A program made the translations under genes and the position numbers. Under the pieces are notes generated by a model that did not search any database, was not told where the DNA came from, and was given only the letters and a program-made list of their open reading frames with translations. From NCBI GenBank assembly GCA_047635375.1, contig JBLIKP010000111.1, positions 1 through 6,844 of the forward strand: a stretch of DNA of 6,844 bases. Reading direction: 5' to 3'. This DNA is from JBLIKP01 sp047635375 (lineage in GTDB: Bacteria > Bacteroidota > Bacteroidia > Sphingobacteriales > Sphingobacteriaceae). Below are positions 1 through 6,003 of this stretch, in pieces (position 1 is the first letter of the stretch; every line of letters begins with the position of its first letter).

Positions 1-1337
1 CCATTTATTTCTTTACTCCAAACTGCATCTTTATAAAAGGGGTAATTTAAATTAACGGAAACGCATTTATTTTCTCCTGAGTTAACAATTTTTATTAAAG
101 GTATGGGCGCTTCAATTTCACGGCAAACTTCTTGTGTGTAGAGGTCCTCAGCAATTATATCCAAATATTGGTTAGATCCCTGGAAAACGGGTTTGTAATC
201 CCCGGGGTCGCCATCTCTCCGTCCGGGAGCATAAGTTGTGAAATAAAGGTTCAACTTTAAATCCATTGAAAAAGAACCGCAAGAACCACCACGGTTGGGT
301 AAGTCATAATATCCCACATAACTTCCTGAGGGCATTGACCCAATGGTTTGAGGTCTATAAAACGTACTTGCGTTAGGTGTGTTAGAAGTCCACAATGGTT
401 CAAATAAAGGTTTGCCAATATGTAAGTAGGGGTTTTTATTAGCGGTTTCAATGATTTTTAAAAAGCTATCTCGTGCGGCCGTTACAAGGGTATTTAAGTA
501 AGCGTACGTCTCGGGTTCGTCCTTGACCCAATAATTGTCAGGTCTTTTCACAAATTCTGTCGGAAAAACTACCTCTGGAAATTTAGGTATGTTTATTAAA
601 GTTAAGGTGGTGAAGTAACCTTCTTCCGGAAATTGCTTGGAGCATCTAGAATTAAAATAACCCTTATAAAAAACTACCGTGGAAATCGGATGATTTCCTT
701 CATAAATGAAGGAGTCTTTTCCGTCCCATTTTATATCTGCAATTGGATCTTGGTTTGGGTCAGAAAAAAATAATAGCCCATCGTATCTATAAGGATTAGG
801 TATTTTCACATTAAAATCGTGAGAGCCAATGTTAATTTTGGATTGGGAAGGTAAATTAAAGTGCGGTTTTTGTTTTAAAGAGTAATGGGTTTTATCAAGT
901 TTCGTGATCAGTTCGTAAGTGGATTTTCTTCCATAATGTTTAACCTCTTTAAATGCAGATACCGTTACTGAATAATAGGCGTCTGGGTCACAGGGTACGT
1001 TAAAATCAATTTTGTTGGAAGGGTATTTATCGTTGTTTTCCTTGTAATTTTTAATAATAAAAACCTCGCTTTTTTTAGCAAATTTTTCAATTTTAACCTC
1101 ATACATGGCAGGGAAATTGGATGAGGAAGATTTTCCAAAATGACTCCAAATTATTGTAGTCCTTGAGCCTCGGTCGAGTTTTGAATAATTTTCAGGGAAT
1201 ATTTGAGCATTTACGTCAAAAGACAAAAAGCTGGTAAATAATATTGTAAATAAAAGGAAGTTAAACGGTATCCGTAATCTCCAAGATATGGATGCACTCC
1301 TTTTGCTGGATGGGGATTTGTAAAAATTGGTTTTCAT
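1..1337 (-). CDS. Partial secreted/surface protein of unknown family (3' end of gene outside window)
   Basis: The frame stays open without a stop from the ATG at 1337 to the window's left edge, giving about 445 residues with the C-terminus missing. Residues 1-44 form a long signal peptide: a basic stretch (K12, R13, R20, R22), a hydrophobic core at about 25-40 (FNFLLFTILFTSFLSF) and a likely cleavage site DVNA|Q at 44/45. Residues about 60-145 have alternating hydrophobics and the phrase DAYYSVTVSAF, which resembles an FN3/Ig-like beta sandwich. A middle region contains RGGSCGSFSMDL, and the last visible residues (NKCVSVNL, then DAVWSKEING) look like the start of another Ig-like module. There are five cysteines after the signal peptide. 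I do not recognise the family. Large secreted Bacteroidota proteins of this kind often end in a type IX sorting domain, which would lie outside the window. The start is supported by its position just before the signal peptide; the next in-frame Met lies well beyond it. Confidence 0.85.
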   Translation of the reverse strand, partial: MKTNFYKSPSSKRSASISWRLRIPFNFLLFTILFTSFLSFDVNAQIFPENYSKLDRGSRTTIIWSHFGKSSSSNFPAMYEVKIEKFAKKSEVFIIKNYKENNDKYPSNKIDFNVPCDPDAYYSVTVSAFKEVKHYGRKSTYELITKLDKTHYSLKQKPHFNLPSQSKINIGSHDFNVKIPNPYRYDGLLFFSDPNQDPIADIKWDGKDSFIYEGNHPISTVVFYKGYFNSRCSKQFPEEGYFTTLTLINIPKFPEVVFPTEFVKRPDNYWVKDEPETYAYLNTLVTAARDSFLKIIETANKNPYLHIGKPLFEPLWTSNTPNASTFYRPQTIGSMPSGSYVGYYDLPNRGGSCGSFSMDLKLNLYFTTYAPGRRDGDPGDYKPVFQGSNQYLDIIAEDLYTQEVCREIEAPIPLIKIVNSGENKCVSVNLNYPFYKDAVWSKEIN

Positions 1338-1378
1338 AAACTAGGTCTATAACGCGTAATTTTTTTGAGGAGATAAAC

Positions 1379-1386
1379 CAAATTTA
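1379..1386 (-). promoter_or_regulatory. Possible -7 promoter box for the secreted-protein gene
   Basis: On the minus strand this reads TAAATTTG, an exact match to the Bacteroidota sigma-ABfr -7 consensus TAnnTTTG. It would place the transcription start about 35 bases upstream of the ATG at 1337. No TTG is found at the usual 17-23 base distance for the -33 element. In DNA this AT-rich a chance match is quite possible. Confidence 0.3.
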
Positions 1387-1482
1387 ATAAAATTATTTTA
1401 AATACTGATTAATAAAGCTTTAGCCTAATAATACGTTAGCCAATGGCTTAATTAATGGCATTAAAGCATGTTAGTTCTATTT

Positions 1483-1569
1483 CCGTTAGGGATAGCAGCG
1501 GAAAGCCCGATAAGGGGAGTTTAAGCGAAGGGCGGACTTGCAGCGGATAGCCCGGGCCGCAGGTAACGG
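1483..1569. repeat. GC-rich structured intergenic element with internal direct repeat
   Basis: This is a sharp GC-rich island in an AT-rich gap. It is bounded by a 6-base inverted pair, CCGTTA (1483-1488) and TAACGG (1564-1569). Inside are two near-identical 15-mers, GCAGCGGAAAGCCCG (1495-1509) and GCAGCGGATAGCCCG (1540-1554), which differ at one base and are spaced 45 bases apart. Each copy can close its own small hairpin: GGG 1489-1491 with CCC 1506-1508, and GGGC 1530-1533 with GCCC 1550-1553. The outer stem would enclose both. No frame across it looks coding, and neither end is followed by a T-run, so it is not an ordinary terminator. It resembles dispersed intergenic elements I associate with Bacteroidota genomes, but I cannot confirm that here. 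It could be a small structured RNA, a REP-like repeat or a transcript-end element. The strand is undecided. Confidence 0.55.
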
Positions 1570-1603
1570 CATAAAAAATTGATTAAGAAAAAAACATTTG
1601 TTT

Positions 1604-2545
1604 CTAAAAGTAGAAAGGATGAAAGGTCCATTCCTTCTGATTATTATATTCTAGTGCAGGGGCTGGCATTTTTATGGTTGAAAAGACAAAAGTTATTCCT
1701 TGAAGTTTTTTAAATATTTTTAAGTTTTCCGTATCCACAGAGAATGAAAATAAAAATTGTCTAGTTCGAGGTAATTCAGAAGTGTAAACCACAGATTTTC
1801 CATTTTGTTGGATTCTCCACCCGTTGGAAAAGGAACCAAGAACATTATCGACGCTATAGCCAAAATCTAAGTTTAACCATTTTGGGAAATTATTAGGTTT
1901 GCCAGCTATCTTCCAAAGATTCACTGATAGCCAATATGTTTGCCCGTTATAGTCCTTAAAAAGGTTGTTAAGGAAAGTGGTGCCGTATAATTTTCTAGCA
2001 CGGTCTTTTTCAAGTTCATTTGTAAAGGATCCTTGCAGGCCACTATTAGAAAAGCTGAACGTTAGTTTAATGGGTTGGTCTTTAAATAGAAGTTGTTGTC
2101 CTAAAAAAAGAGAAGTACCGAATAAATTTGCTCCAATGTCGGGAAAGCTAAATCCGTAACCTTCGGAAAAACCGTCCATAACCTCAATGCTTAATTGAAA
2201 TAAGGTGCTTGTTAGGTATGCATAGCCTACGGCCTGGGCCTCATTAAAACCAGACCATAAATTTATGTGGTAAAGTTGATTGGAAATTTGGTATGCCGTA
2301 ACGGAATGGCCCAGTTTGTCTATTTGGAGCCATGTTTGCGAATCATTTATTGATTTAAATTTACCGTCAAATTGATCAGAATACCACAAAGACCCTAATC
2401 CTGCAAGCGATGCGACTCCCGCAATGCTTTGCGCGGCAATATTATAATGTTTTAATGAAATTACTGAAGAATCCGACTTCACTTGAGAAAAAGTATTCTT
2501 AGGAATCAAAATAAGAAGAATTAACAGGAGAACGCTGTTTTTCAT
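1604..2545 (-). CDS. Exported DUF2279 (YfiM-like) family protein
   Basis: The protein has 313 residues, starting at the ATG at 2545 and ending in TAG. A signal peptide covers residues 1-20 (hydrophobic core VLLLILLILI, likely cleavage FS|Q). A hydrophobic segment at 36-55 leads into the DUF2279 signature: WLQIDKLGHSVTAYQ (72-86), then E121 with MDGFSEGYGFSFPD (123-136) and IGANLFG (137-143). The conserved H80, E121, D124 and D136 suggest a polar or metal-binding site, but no activity is established for the family. The second half (about 155-313) is rich in aromatic and beta-type alternation (LNLDFGYSVDNVLG; FLFSFSVD), longer than the short proteobacterial YfiM lipoproteins, and could form a beta structure at the envelope. 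There is no lipobox cysteine, so it is not a lipoprotein here. It begins 4 bases after the methyltransferase stop and is probably co-transcribed with it. Family assignment is from the motifs; function is unknown. Confidence 0.85.
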   Translation of the reverse strand: MKNSVLLLILLILIPKNTFSQVKSDSSVISLKHYNIAAQSIAGVASLAGLGSLWYSDQFDGKFKSINDSQTWLQIDKLGHSVTAYQISNQLYHINLWSGFNEAQAVGYAYLTSTLFQLSIEVMDGFSEGYGFSFPDIGANLFGTSLFLGQQLLFKDQPIKLTFSFSNSGLQGSFTNELEKDRARKLYGTTFLNNLFKDYNGQTYWLSVNLWKIAGKPNNFPKWLNLDFGYSVDNVLGSFSNGWRIQQNGKSVVYTSELPRTRQFLFSFSVDTENLKIFKKLQGITFVFSTIKMPAPALEYNNQKEWTFHPFYF

Positions 2546-2549
2546 GGTT

Positions 2550-3263
2550 TTACGAAATATTTTCTCTGTTTAGTTTCTGCAATTTCAAGACTAAAATCCC
2601 GTACCTATTTGCAGAATTGTTGTGGTTATAAGGGATTTTTTCTCGAATGCTTTGATAAAAATTATTTCCCTCATAATGATTCTCCAAAAGCACTTTAAAA
2701 TCTGGTGCAAATTTTTGGGCAATATCCCAATTAATAGGAGAGGGTTCACAAACGGTTTTATGTTGGTGAATATCACACATCAATAAAAATAAACCTCCTG
2801 GCTTAATTACTCTTTTGATCTCTGCAATACTTTTATCTAAATTATCAACATGATCAAGTGAATTAAACGAAGATAATACATCGAAAAAGGATGTTTCAAA
2901 CGGAAGACTTTCGCAATCTGCATTAACGTAGGTGGTCTTATGATTTGTTATTCCGAATTTTTTATACTTGTTAATAAGTGGGTCTACTCCATAGGTTTCG
3001 GAGTTTTTCGCCCATTCCAGACTTCCTCTTGGGCCGCATCCGATATCTAATATTTTCAAATCCGTGTAAAAAGATTTTTCAATATTAAAATGGGAGGTGA
3101 AGAATTCCTCAAAATGTAAATTTTTAAGTCCCTTTTGTTGTTTGTTGGTTAACCACCAGTAAAAATACTCAAGGTTTAATTTCAGCGAATTTTTTTTAAA
3201 AAATACATTTAATAAGTTGGAGGAAAATGTATAAAACTTTAACGTTATTGAGCTCCTTTGCAT
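2550..3263 (-). CDS. Class I SAM-dependent methyltransferase (Methyltransf_11 type)
   Basis: The protein has 237 residues, with no signal peptide or clear membrane segment, and is probably cytoplasmic. Residues 69-160 carry the Rossmann-fold methyltransferase motifs in order: SAM-binding motif I ILDIGCGPRGS (71-81); the acidic residue at the end of beta 2 in GVDP (D94); NADCESLPF (114-122) with D116; FFDVLSSFNSLDHVDN (126-141), the motif II/active-site strand; and the KPGG turn (154-157) followed by LFLLMCDIH. The first 68 residues are basic and aromatic and probably cap the fold. The phrases GPRGSLEWA and SFNSLDHVD recall methyltransferases found in surface-polysaccharide gene clusters, so a sugar or glycan-precursor substrate is possible but unproven. 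It is the first gene of a two-gene unit with the exported DUF2279 protein. Its start is preceded by an AT-rich leader with no Shine-Dalgarno sequence. Confidence 0.88.
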   Translation of the reverse strand: MQRSSITLKFYTFSSNLLNVFFKKNSLKLNLEYFYWWLTNKQQKGLKNLHFEEFFTSHFNIEKSFYTDLKILDIGCGPRGSLEWAKNSETYGVDPLINKYKKFGITNHKTTYVNADCESLPFETSFFDVLSSFNSLDHVDNLDKSIAEIKRVIKPGGLFLLMCDIHQHKTVCEPSPINWDIAQKFAPDFKVLLENHYEGNNFYQSIREKIPYNHNNSANRYGILVLKLQKLNRENIS

Positions 3264-3353
3264 AGGTAAAGAATCGATTTTATTATATTGTTGGTTGAAA
3301 TGATTTAATCACTTATTCAATTAATCTTTCTCCAAAATGGCGTAAATAATATT

Positions 3354-3361
3354 CAAATATA
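3354..3361 (-). promoter_or_regulatory. Possible -7 promoter box for the methyltransferase/DUF2279 unit
   Basis: The minus strand reads TATATTTG, an exact match to the Bacteroidota -7 consensus TAnnTTTG, about 90 bases upstream of the methyltransferase ATG and just downstream of the groEL terminator. That is where an independent promoter would be expected. TTG trinucleotides lie 13 and 26 bases upstream, outside the usual 17-23 base spacing, so the -33 element is weak or absent. Confidence 0.35.
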
Positions 3362-3388
3362 ATTGAAAGATATTCAAAAATTGAAAAC

Positions 3389-3420
3389 AAAAAACCCCGA
3401 ACCAATTTCTTGATTCGGGG
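3389..3420 (-). terminator. Intrinsic terminator of the groES-groEL operon
   Basis: On the minus strand CCCCGAA and TTCGGGG (3420-3414 and 3401-3395) form a 7-base stem. It is extended past one mismatch by three more pairs around a four-base loop, and six T residues follow (3394-3389). It lies 28 bases after the groEL stop, the classic form and position for a Rho-independent terminator. Confidence 0.92.
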
Positions 3421-3448
3421 GCTCTGTATTCATTATGAGTTTGATGGA

Positions 3449-5089
3449 TTACATCATTCCACCCATTCCGCCCATTCCACCTGGCATTCCAGCTGGAGCA
3501 GCGTTGTCAGCTTCTGGCTCATCGGCTAACACACACTCGGTGGTTAACAACATGCTTGCGATAGACGCAGCATTCTCGATAGCTACACGGCTAACTTTAG
3601 TAGGGTCAATAACACCTGCTTCGAAAAGGTTTTCGTAAACATCAGTACGTGCGTTGTAACCGAAGTCACCTTTGCCTTCACGAACTTTTTGAACTACGAT
3701 AGATCCTTCACCACCTGCGTTTGCTACGATTTGACGAAGAGGCTCTTCAATCGCACGGCGAATGATTTGGATACCTGTTGTTTCGTCGTCGTTTTCACCT
3801 TTAACATCAACTAATGCTTCAATAGCACGGATGTAGGCAACACCACCACCAGGAACAATTCCTTCTTCAACAGCAGCACGAGTAGCGTGTAAAGCATCGT
3901 CAACACGATCCTTACGTTCTTTCATTTCAACTTCAGTAGCCGCGCCAACATAAAGTACAGCAACACCACCAGCAAGTTTAGCTAAACGCTCTTGTAGTTT
4001 TTCTTTGTCGTAATCAGAAGTAGAAGACTCGATTTGAGCTTTTATCTGGTTTACACGAGCAAGGATATCTTCTTTTTTACCAGCACCGTTGATTACAGTA
4101 GTATTATCTTTGTCGATAAGTACTTTCTCAGCAGTTCCTAGGTATTCAATTTCAGCATTTTCTAGTTTGTAACCTCTTTCTTCAGAAATTACAGTTCCAC
4201 CTGTTAGGATAGCGATATCCTCAAGCATTGCTTTTCTACGGTCTCCGAAACCTGGAGCTTTTACAGCTGCGATTTTCAGTGATCCACGGATTTTGTTTAC
4301 AACAAGAGTAGCAAGAGCTTCTCCGTCAACATCTTCAGCGATGATTAACATTGGACGTCCAGACTGGGCAACTTTCTCAAGAATAGGAAGTAATTCCTTC
4401 ATGTTAGAAACCTTCTTGTCGTAGATAAGAATCATAGGATTCTCCATCTCAACTTCCATTTTCTCTGGGTTAGTTACAAAGTAAGGAGATAAGTAACCAC
4501 GGTCGAATTGCATTCCTTCCACTACTTCAACAGTAGTTTCAGTTCCTTTTGCTTCTTCAACAGTGATAACACCTTCTTTTTTTACTTTGTCCATCGCTTG
4601 CGCGATTAACTTTCCGATTTGGATATCGTTGTTTGCAGAAATTGTAGCAACTTGCTGAATTTTTTCGATGTCGTCACCAACCTTTTGAGATTGTTTTCTA
4701 AGGTTTTCAATGACTAAAGCTACCGCTTTATCCATTCCACGCTTAAGATCCATTGGGTTAGCACCAGCAGCAACATTCTTAAGACCAGCGCCAATCATAG
4801 CTTGAGCTAGTACGGTTGCAGTTGTAGTTCCATCACCAGCGATATCCGCCGTTTTTGAAGCTACTTCTTTTACCATTTGAGCGCCCATGTTTTCGACAGG
4901 GTCTCTAAGTTCAACTTCTTTCGCTACTGATACACCATCTTTAGTGATCATTGGAGCACCGAATTTCTTGTCGATAATTACGTTACGTCCCTTAGGTCCT
5001 AACGTTACTTTTACTGCATTAGATAAAGCATCAACACCACGTTTTAGTGCGTCTCTTGCTTCAACATCATATTTTACGTTCTTTGCCAT
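3449..5089 (-). CDS. groL: 60 kDa chaperonin GroEL
   Basis: The protein has 546 residues, full length against E. coli GroEL (548). It is the cytoplasmic double-ring chaperonin that folds client proteins with ATP under the GroES lid. The ATP site shows VTLGPKGRNV (28-37) and GDGTTTATVLAQ, with D86 equivalent to E. coli D87. The apical domain shows FDRGYLSPYFVTNPEKM and KAPGFGDRRKAMLEDIA. The catalytic aspartate of the intermediate domain (E. coli D398) sits in RVDDALHATRAAVEEG, followed by the PGGGVA nucleotide-binding turn. The C-terminus is the expected flexible tail of Gly and Met repeats (GMPGGMGGMGGMM). All key residues are present, with no truncation or frameshift. It follows groES by 41 bases and has its own terminator downstream. 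The start matches the family's MAKN-type N-terminus. Confidence 0.99.
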   Translation of the reverse strand: MAKNVKYDVEARDALKRGVDALSNAVKVTLGPKGRNVIIDKKFGAPMITKDGVSVAKEVELRDPVENMGAQMVKEVASKTADIAGDGTTTATVLAQAMIGAGLKNVAAGANPMDLKRGMDKAVALVIENLRKQSQKVGDDIEKIQQVATISANNDIQIGKLIAQAMDKVKKEGVITVEEAKGTETTVEVVEGMQFDRGYLSPYFVTNPEKMEVEMENPMILIYDKKVSNMKELLPILEKVAQSGRPMLIIAEDVDGEALATLVVNKIRGSLKIAAVKAPGFGDRRKAMLEDIAILTGGTVISEERGYKLENAEIEYLGTAEKVLIDKDNTTVINGAGKKEDILARVNQIKAQIESSTSDYDKEKLQERLAKLAGGVAVLYVGAATEVEMKERKDRVDDALHATRAAVEEGIVPGGGVAYIRAIEALVDVKGENDDETTGIQIIRRAIEEPLRQIVANAGGEGSIVVQKVREGKGDFGYNARTDVYENLFEAGVIDPTKVSRVAIENAASIASMLLTTECVLADEPEADNAAPAGMPGGMGGMGGMM

Positions 5090-5130
5090 AATTCTAAATA
5101 GATTTTAGTTAGTTAACAATGAATTGCTAA

Positions 5131-5406
5131 TTAAAGAATTGCGTAAATATCAGCTTCACGCATTATTAAGTAATCTGTACCATCGAAAGCGATCTCAGTT
5201 CCTGAGTATCTTCCGTAAAGTACGCTATCACCAACTTTTACTGTGATAGGCTCATCAACCTTGCCATTACCAACAGCAACTACGGTTCCTTTTTGAGGCT
5301 TTTCTTTTGCAGTATCAGGAATGATAATTCCACCTGCAGTTTTTTCTTCAGCAGCAGCCGCTTGAATAATCACGCGATCAGCTAGAGGTTTAATGTTTAT
5401 TGCCAT
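5131..5406 (-). CDS. groES: 10 kDa co-chaperonin GroES
   Basis: The protein has 91 residues, the usual length (E. coli 97). It forms the heptameric lid that closes the GroEL folding chamber. It opens with IKPLADRVII (5-14). The mobile loop that docks on GroEL spans about 15-32, AAAAEEKTAGGIIIPD, containing the conserved GGIII-P hydrophobic tripeptide. The barrel core follows (KGTVVAVGNGK, 39-49; VKVGDSVLYGRYSGTEI), ending in the FDGTDYLIMREADIYAIL strand pattern. It is first in the operon with groEL. The 35 bases before the ATG are almost all A/T and have no Shine-Dalgarno sequence, as is normal for highly expressed Bacteroidota genes. Regulation probably acts in the 176 bases between it and the upstream secG terminator; no CIRCE operator is present. 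Confidence 0.98.
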   Translation of the reverse strand: MAINIKPLADRVIIQAAAAEEKTAGGIIIPDTAKEKPQKGTVVAVGNGKVDEPITVKVGDSVLYGRYSGTEIAFDGTDYLIMREADIYAIL

Positions 5407-5563
5407 TTTAATTAAAATTTAATGGTTAAAATTAATTGTTGTCTTTATTGTACTCACCATTTATCACAATATGTGCCAAGACCAAATTCAAGCCAAAACA
5501 GACAAAATATTAGACATTTTTTCAGTATAAGGTGAATTTTTGGCTTTCGCCGATGCACGTAAG

Positions 5564-5576
5564 TGACAAGGTGTCA
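5564..5576. promoter_or_regulatory. Perfect inverted repeat TGACA-N3-TGTCA upstream of groES
   Basis: TGACAAGGTGTCA has exact 5-base arms around a 3-base centre. It lies about 160 bases upstream of the groES ATG and just beyond the secG terminator, in a stretch with no gene. The size and symmetry suit a dimeric DNA-binding protein, and the location suits control of the chaperonin operon. No regulator can be named from the sequence, and I could not find a convincing -33/-7 promoter pair beside it. Confidence 0.35.
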
Positions 5577-5582
5577 GAATGC

Positions 5583-5613
5583 AAAAAAAGCCGTAGGGGT
5601 TCCCTACGGCTTT
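5583..5613 (-). terminator. Strong intrinsic terminator after secG
   Basis: GCCGTAGGG (5590-5598) pairs perfectly with CCCTACGGC (5602-5610) around a 3-base loop, and three A:T pairs extend the stem. On the minus strand seven T residues follow (5589-5583). It ends 54 bases after the start of the intergenic gap downstream of the secG stop. Plus-strand read-out has only three T residues, so the hairpin is oriented for secG. It separates the secG unit from groES-groEL. Confidence 0.93.
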
Positions 5614-5636
5614 AAATCAATGTGTTTTTTTGGAGA

Positions 5637-6002
5637 TTAATTTTCTCCTTGGTCGTCGTTTCCGGCGTCTAAGCCAGGAACGGCTGAAGGTGTTGCAGTA
5701 GGAGCTTGTGACGGAAGATTGTCAATTTGCTCTTGCATTTCAGAGTTTCCAACACCCGTTGCAGTGTCTTGATTAGGGGAGAAAAAGGTTAATGATAAAC
5801 TTAATACCATTAATGCAATTGCCAATGTCCAAGTGCTTTGCTCAAGGAAATCACCAGTACGTTTTACACCACCCATCATTTGGCTAGCACCTGCTCCACC
5901 AAAGGAAGAAGATAAACCTCCACCTTTTGGGTTTTGTACTAATACTACTAGCACTAAAAGTGCACAGATAACGACGGTTAGGATAGTTAAGAAAGTATAC
6001 AT
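5637..6002 (-). CDS. secG: Preprotein translocase subunit SecG
   Basis: The protein has 121 residues. SecG is the small accessory subunit of the SecYEG channel in the inner membrane and assists SecA-driven export. Two membrane spans are visible, at about 3-22 (FLTILTVVICALLVLVVLV) and 57-74 (TWTLAIALMVLSLSLTFF). Between them lies the family hallmark loop: LVQNPKGGGLSSSFGG (21-36), then AGASQMMGG and VKRTGDFLEQST, the latter preceding span 2. The C-terminal 45 residues (about 77-121) form a polar, acidic tail rich in Pro, Gln, Asp and Ala, longer than minimal SecG proteins. It starts one base after the stop of the upstream acidic protein, so the two are almost certainly co-transcribed and perhaps translationally coupled. 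The transcript ends at the terminator below it. Confidence 0.97.
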   Translation of the reverse strand: MYTFLTILTVVICALLVLVVLVQNPKGGGLSSSFGGAGASQMMGGVKRTGDFLEQSTWTLAIALMVLSLSLTFFSPNQDTATGVGNSEMQEQIDNLPSQAPTATPSAVPGLDAGNDDQGEN

Positions 6003-6003
6003 G

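Noticed and set aside
257..451. A 64-residue minus-strand open frame
   Set aside because: It lies out of frame inside the long secreted-protein gene, has no recognisable features, and the larger frame has a signal peptide and unbroken coding character.
1483..1569. tRNA or CRISPR array explanation for the GC-rich element
   Set aside because: There is no cloverleaf with an anticodon arm or T-loop GTTCRA motif, and there are only two repeat copies with no regular series of spacers.
1581..1603. Intrinsic terminator right after the DUF2279 stop
   Set aside because: The only possible stem is five or fewer A:T pairs around a small loop before a T-run; too weak to call.
2591..2776. A 61-residue minus-strand open frame
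   Set aside because: It overlaps the methyltransferase in another frame and shows no independent coding evidence.
3435..3638. Plus-strand open frames opposite groEL, groES, secG and the acidic gene (also 1965-2159, 4887-5108, 5833-6015, 6125-6334, 6365-6553)
   Set aside because: All are antisense shadows of well-supported minus-strand genes, with low-complexity translations mirroring the sense repeats.
5407..5582. CIRCE operator (HrcA site) before groES
   Set aside because: The inverted repeat TTAGCACTC-N9-GAGTGCTAA is not present in either orientation; only an isolated GAGTAC occurs.
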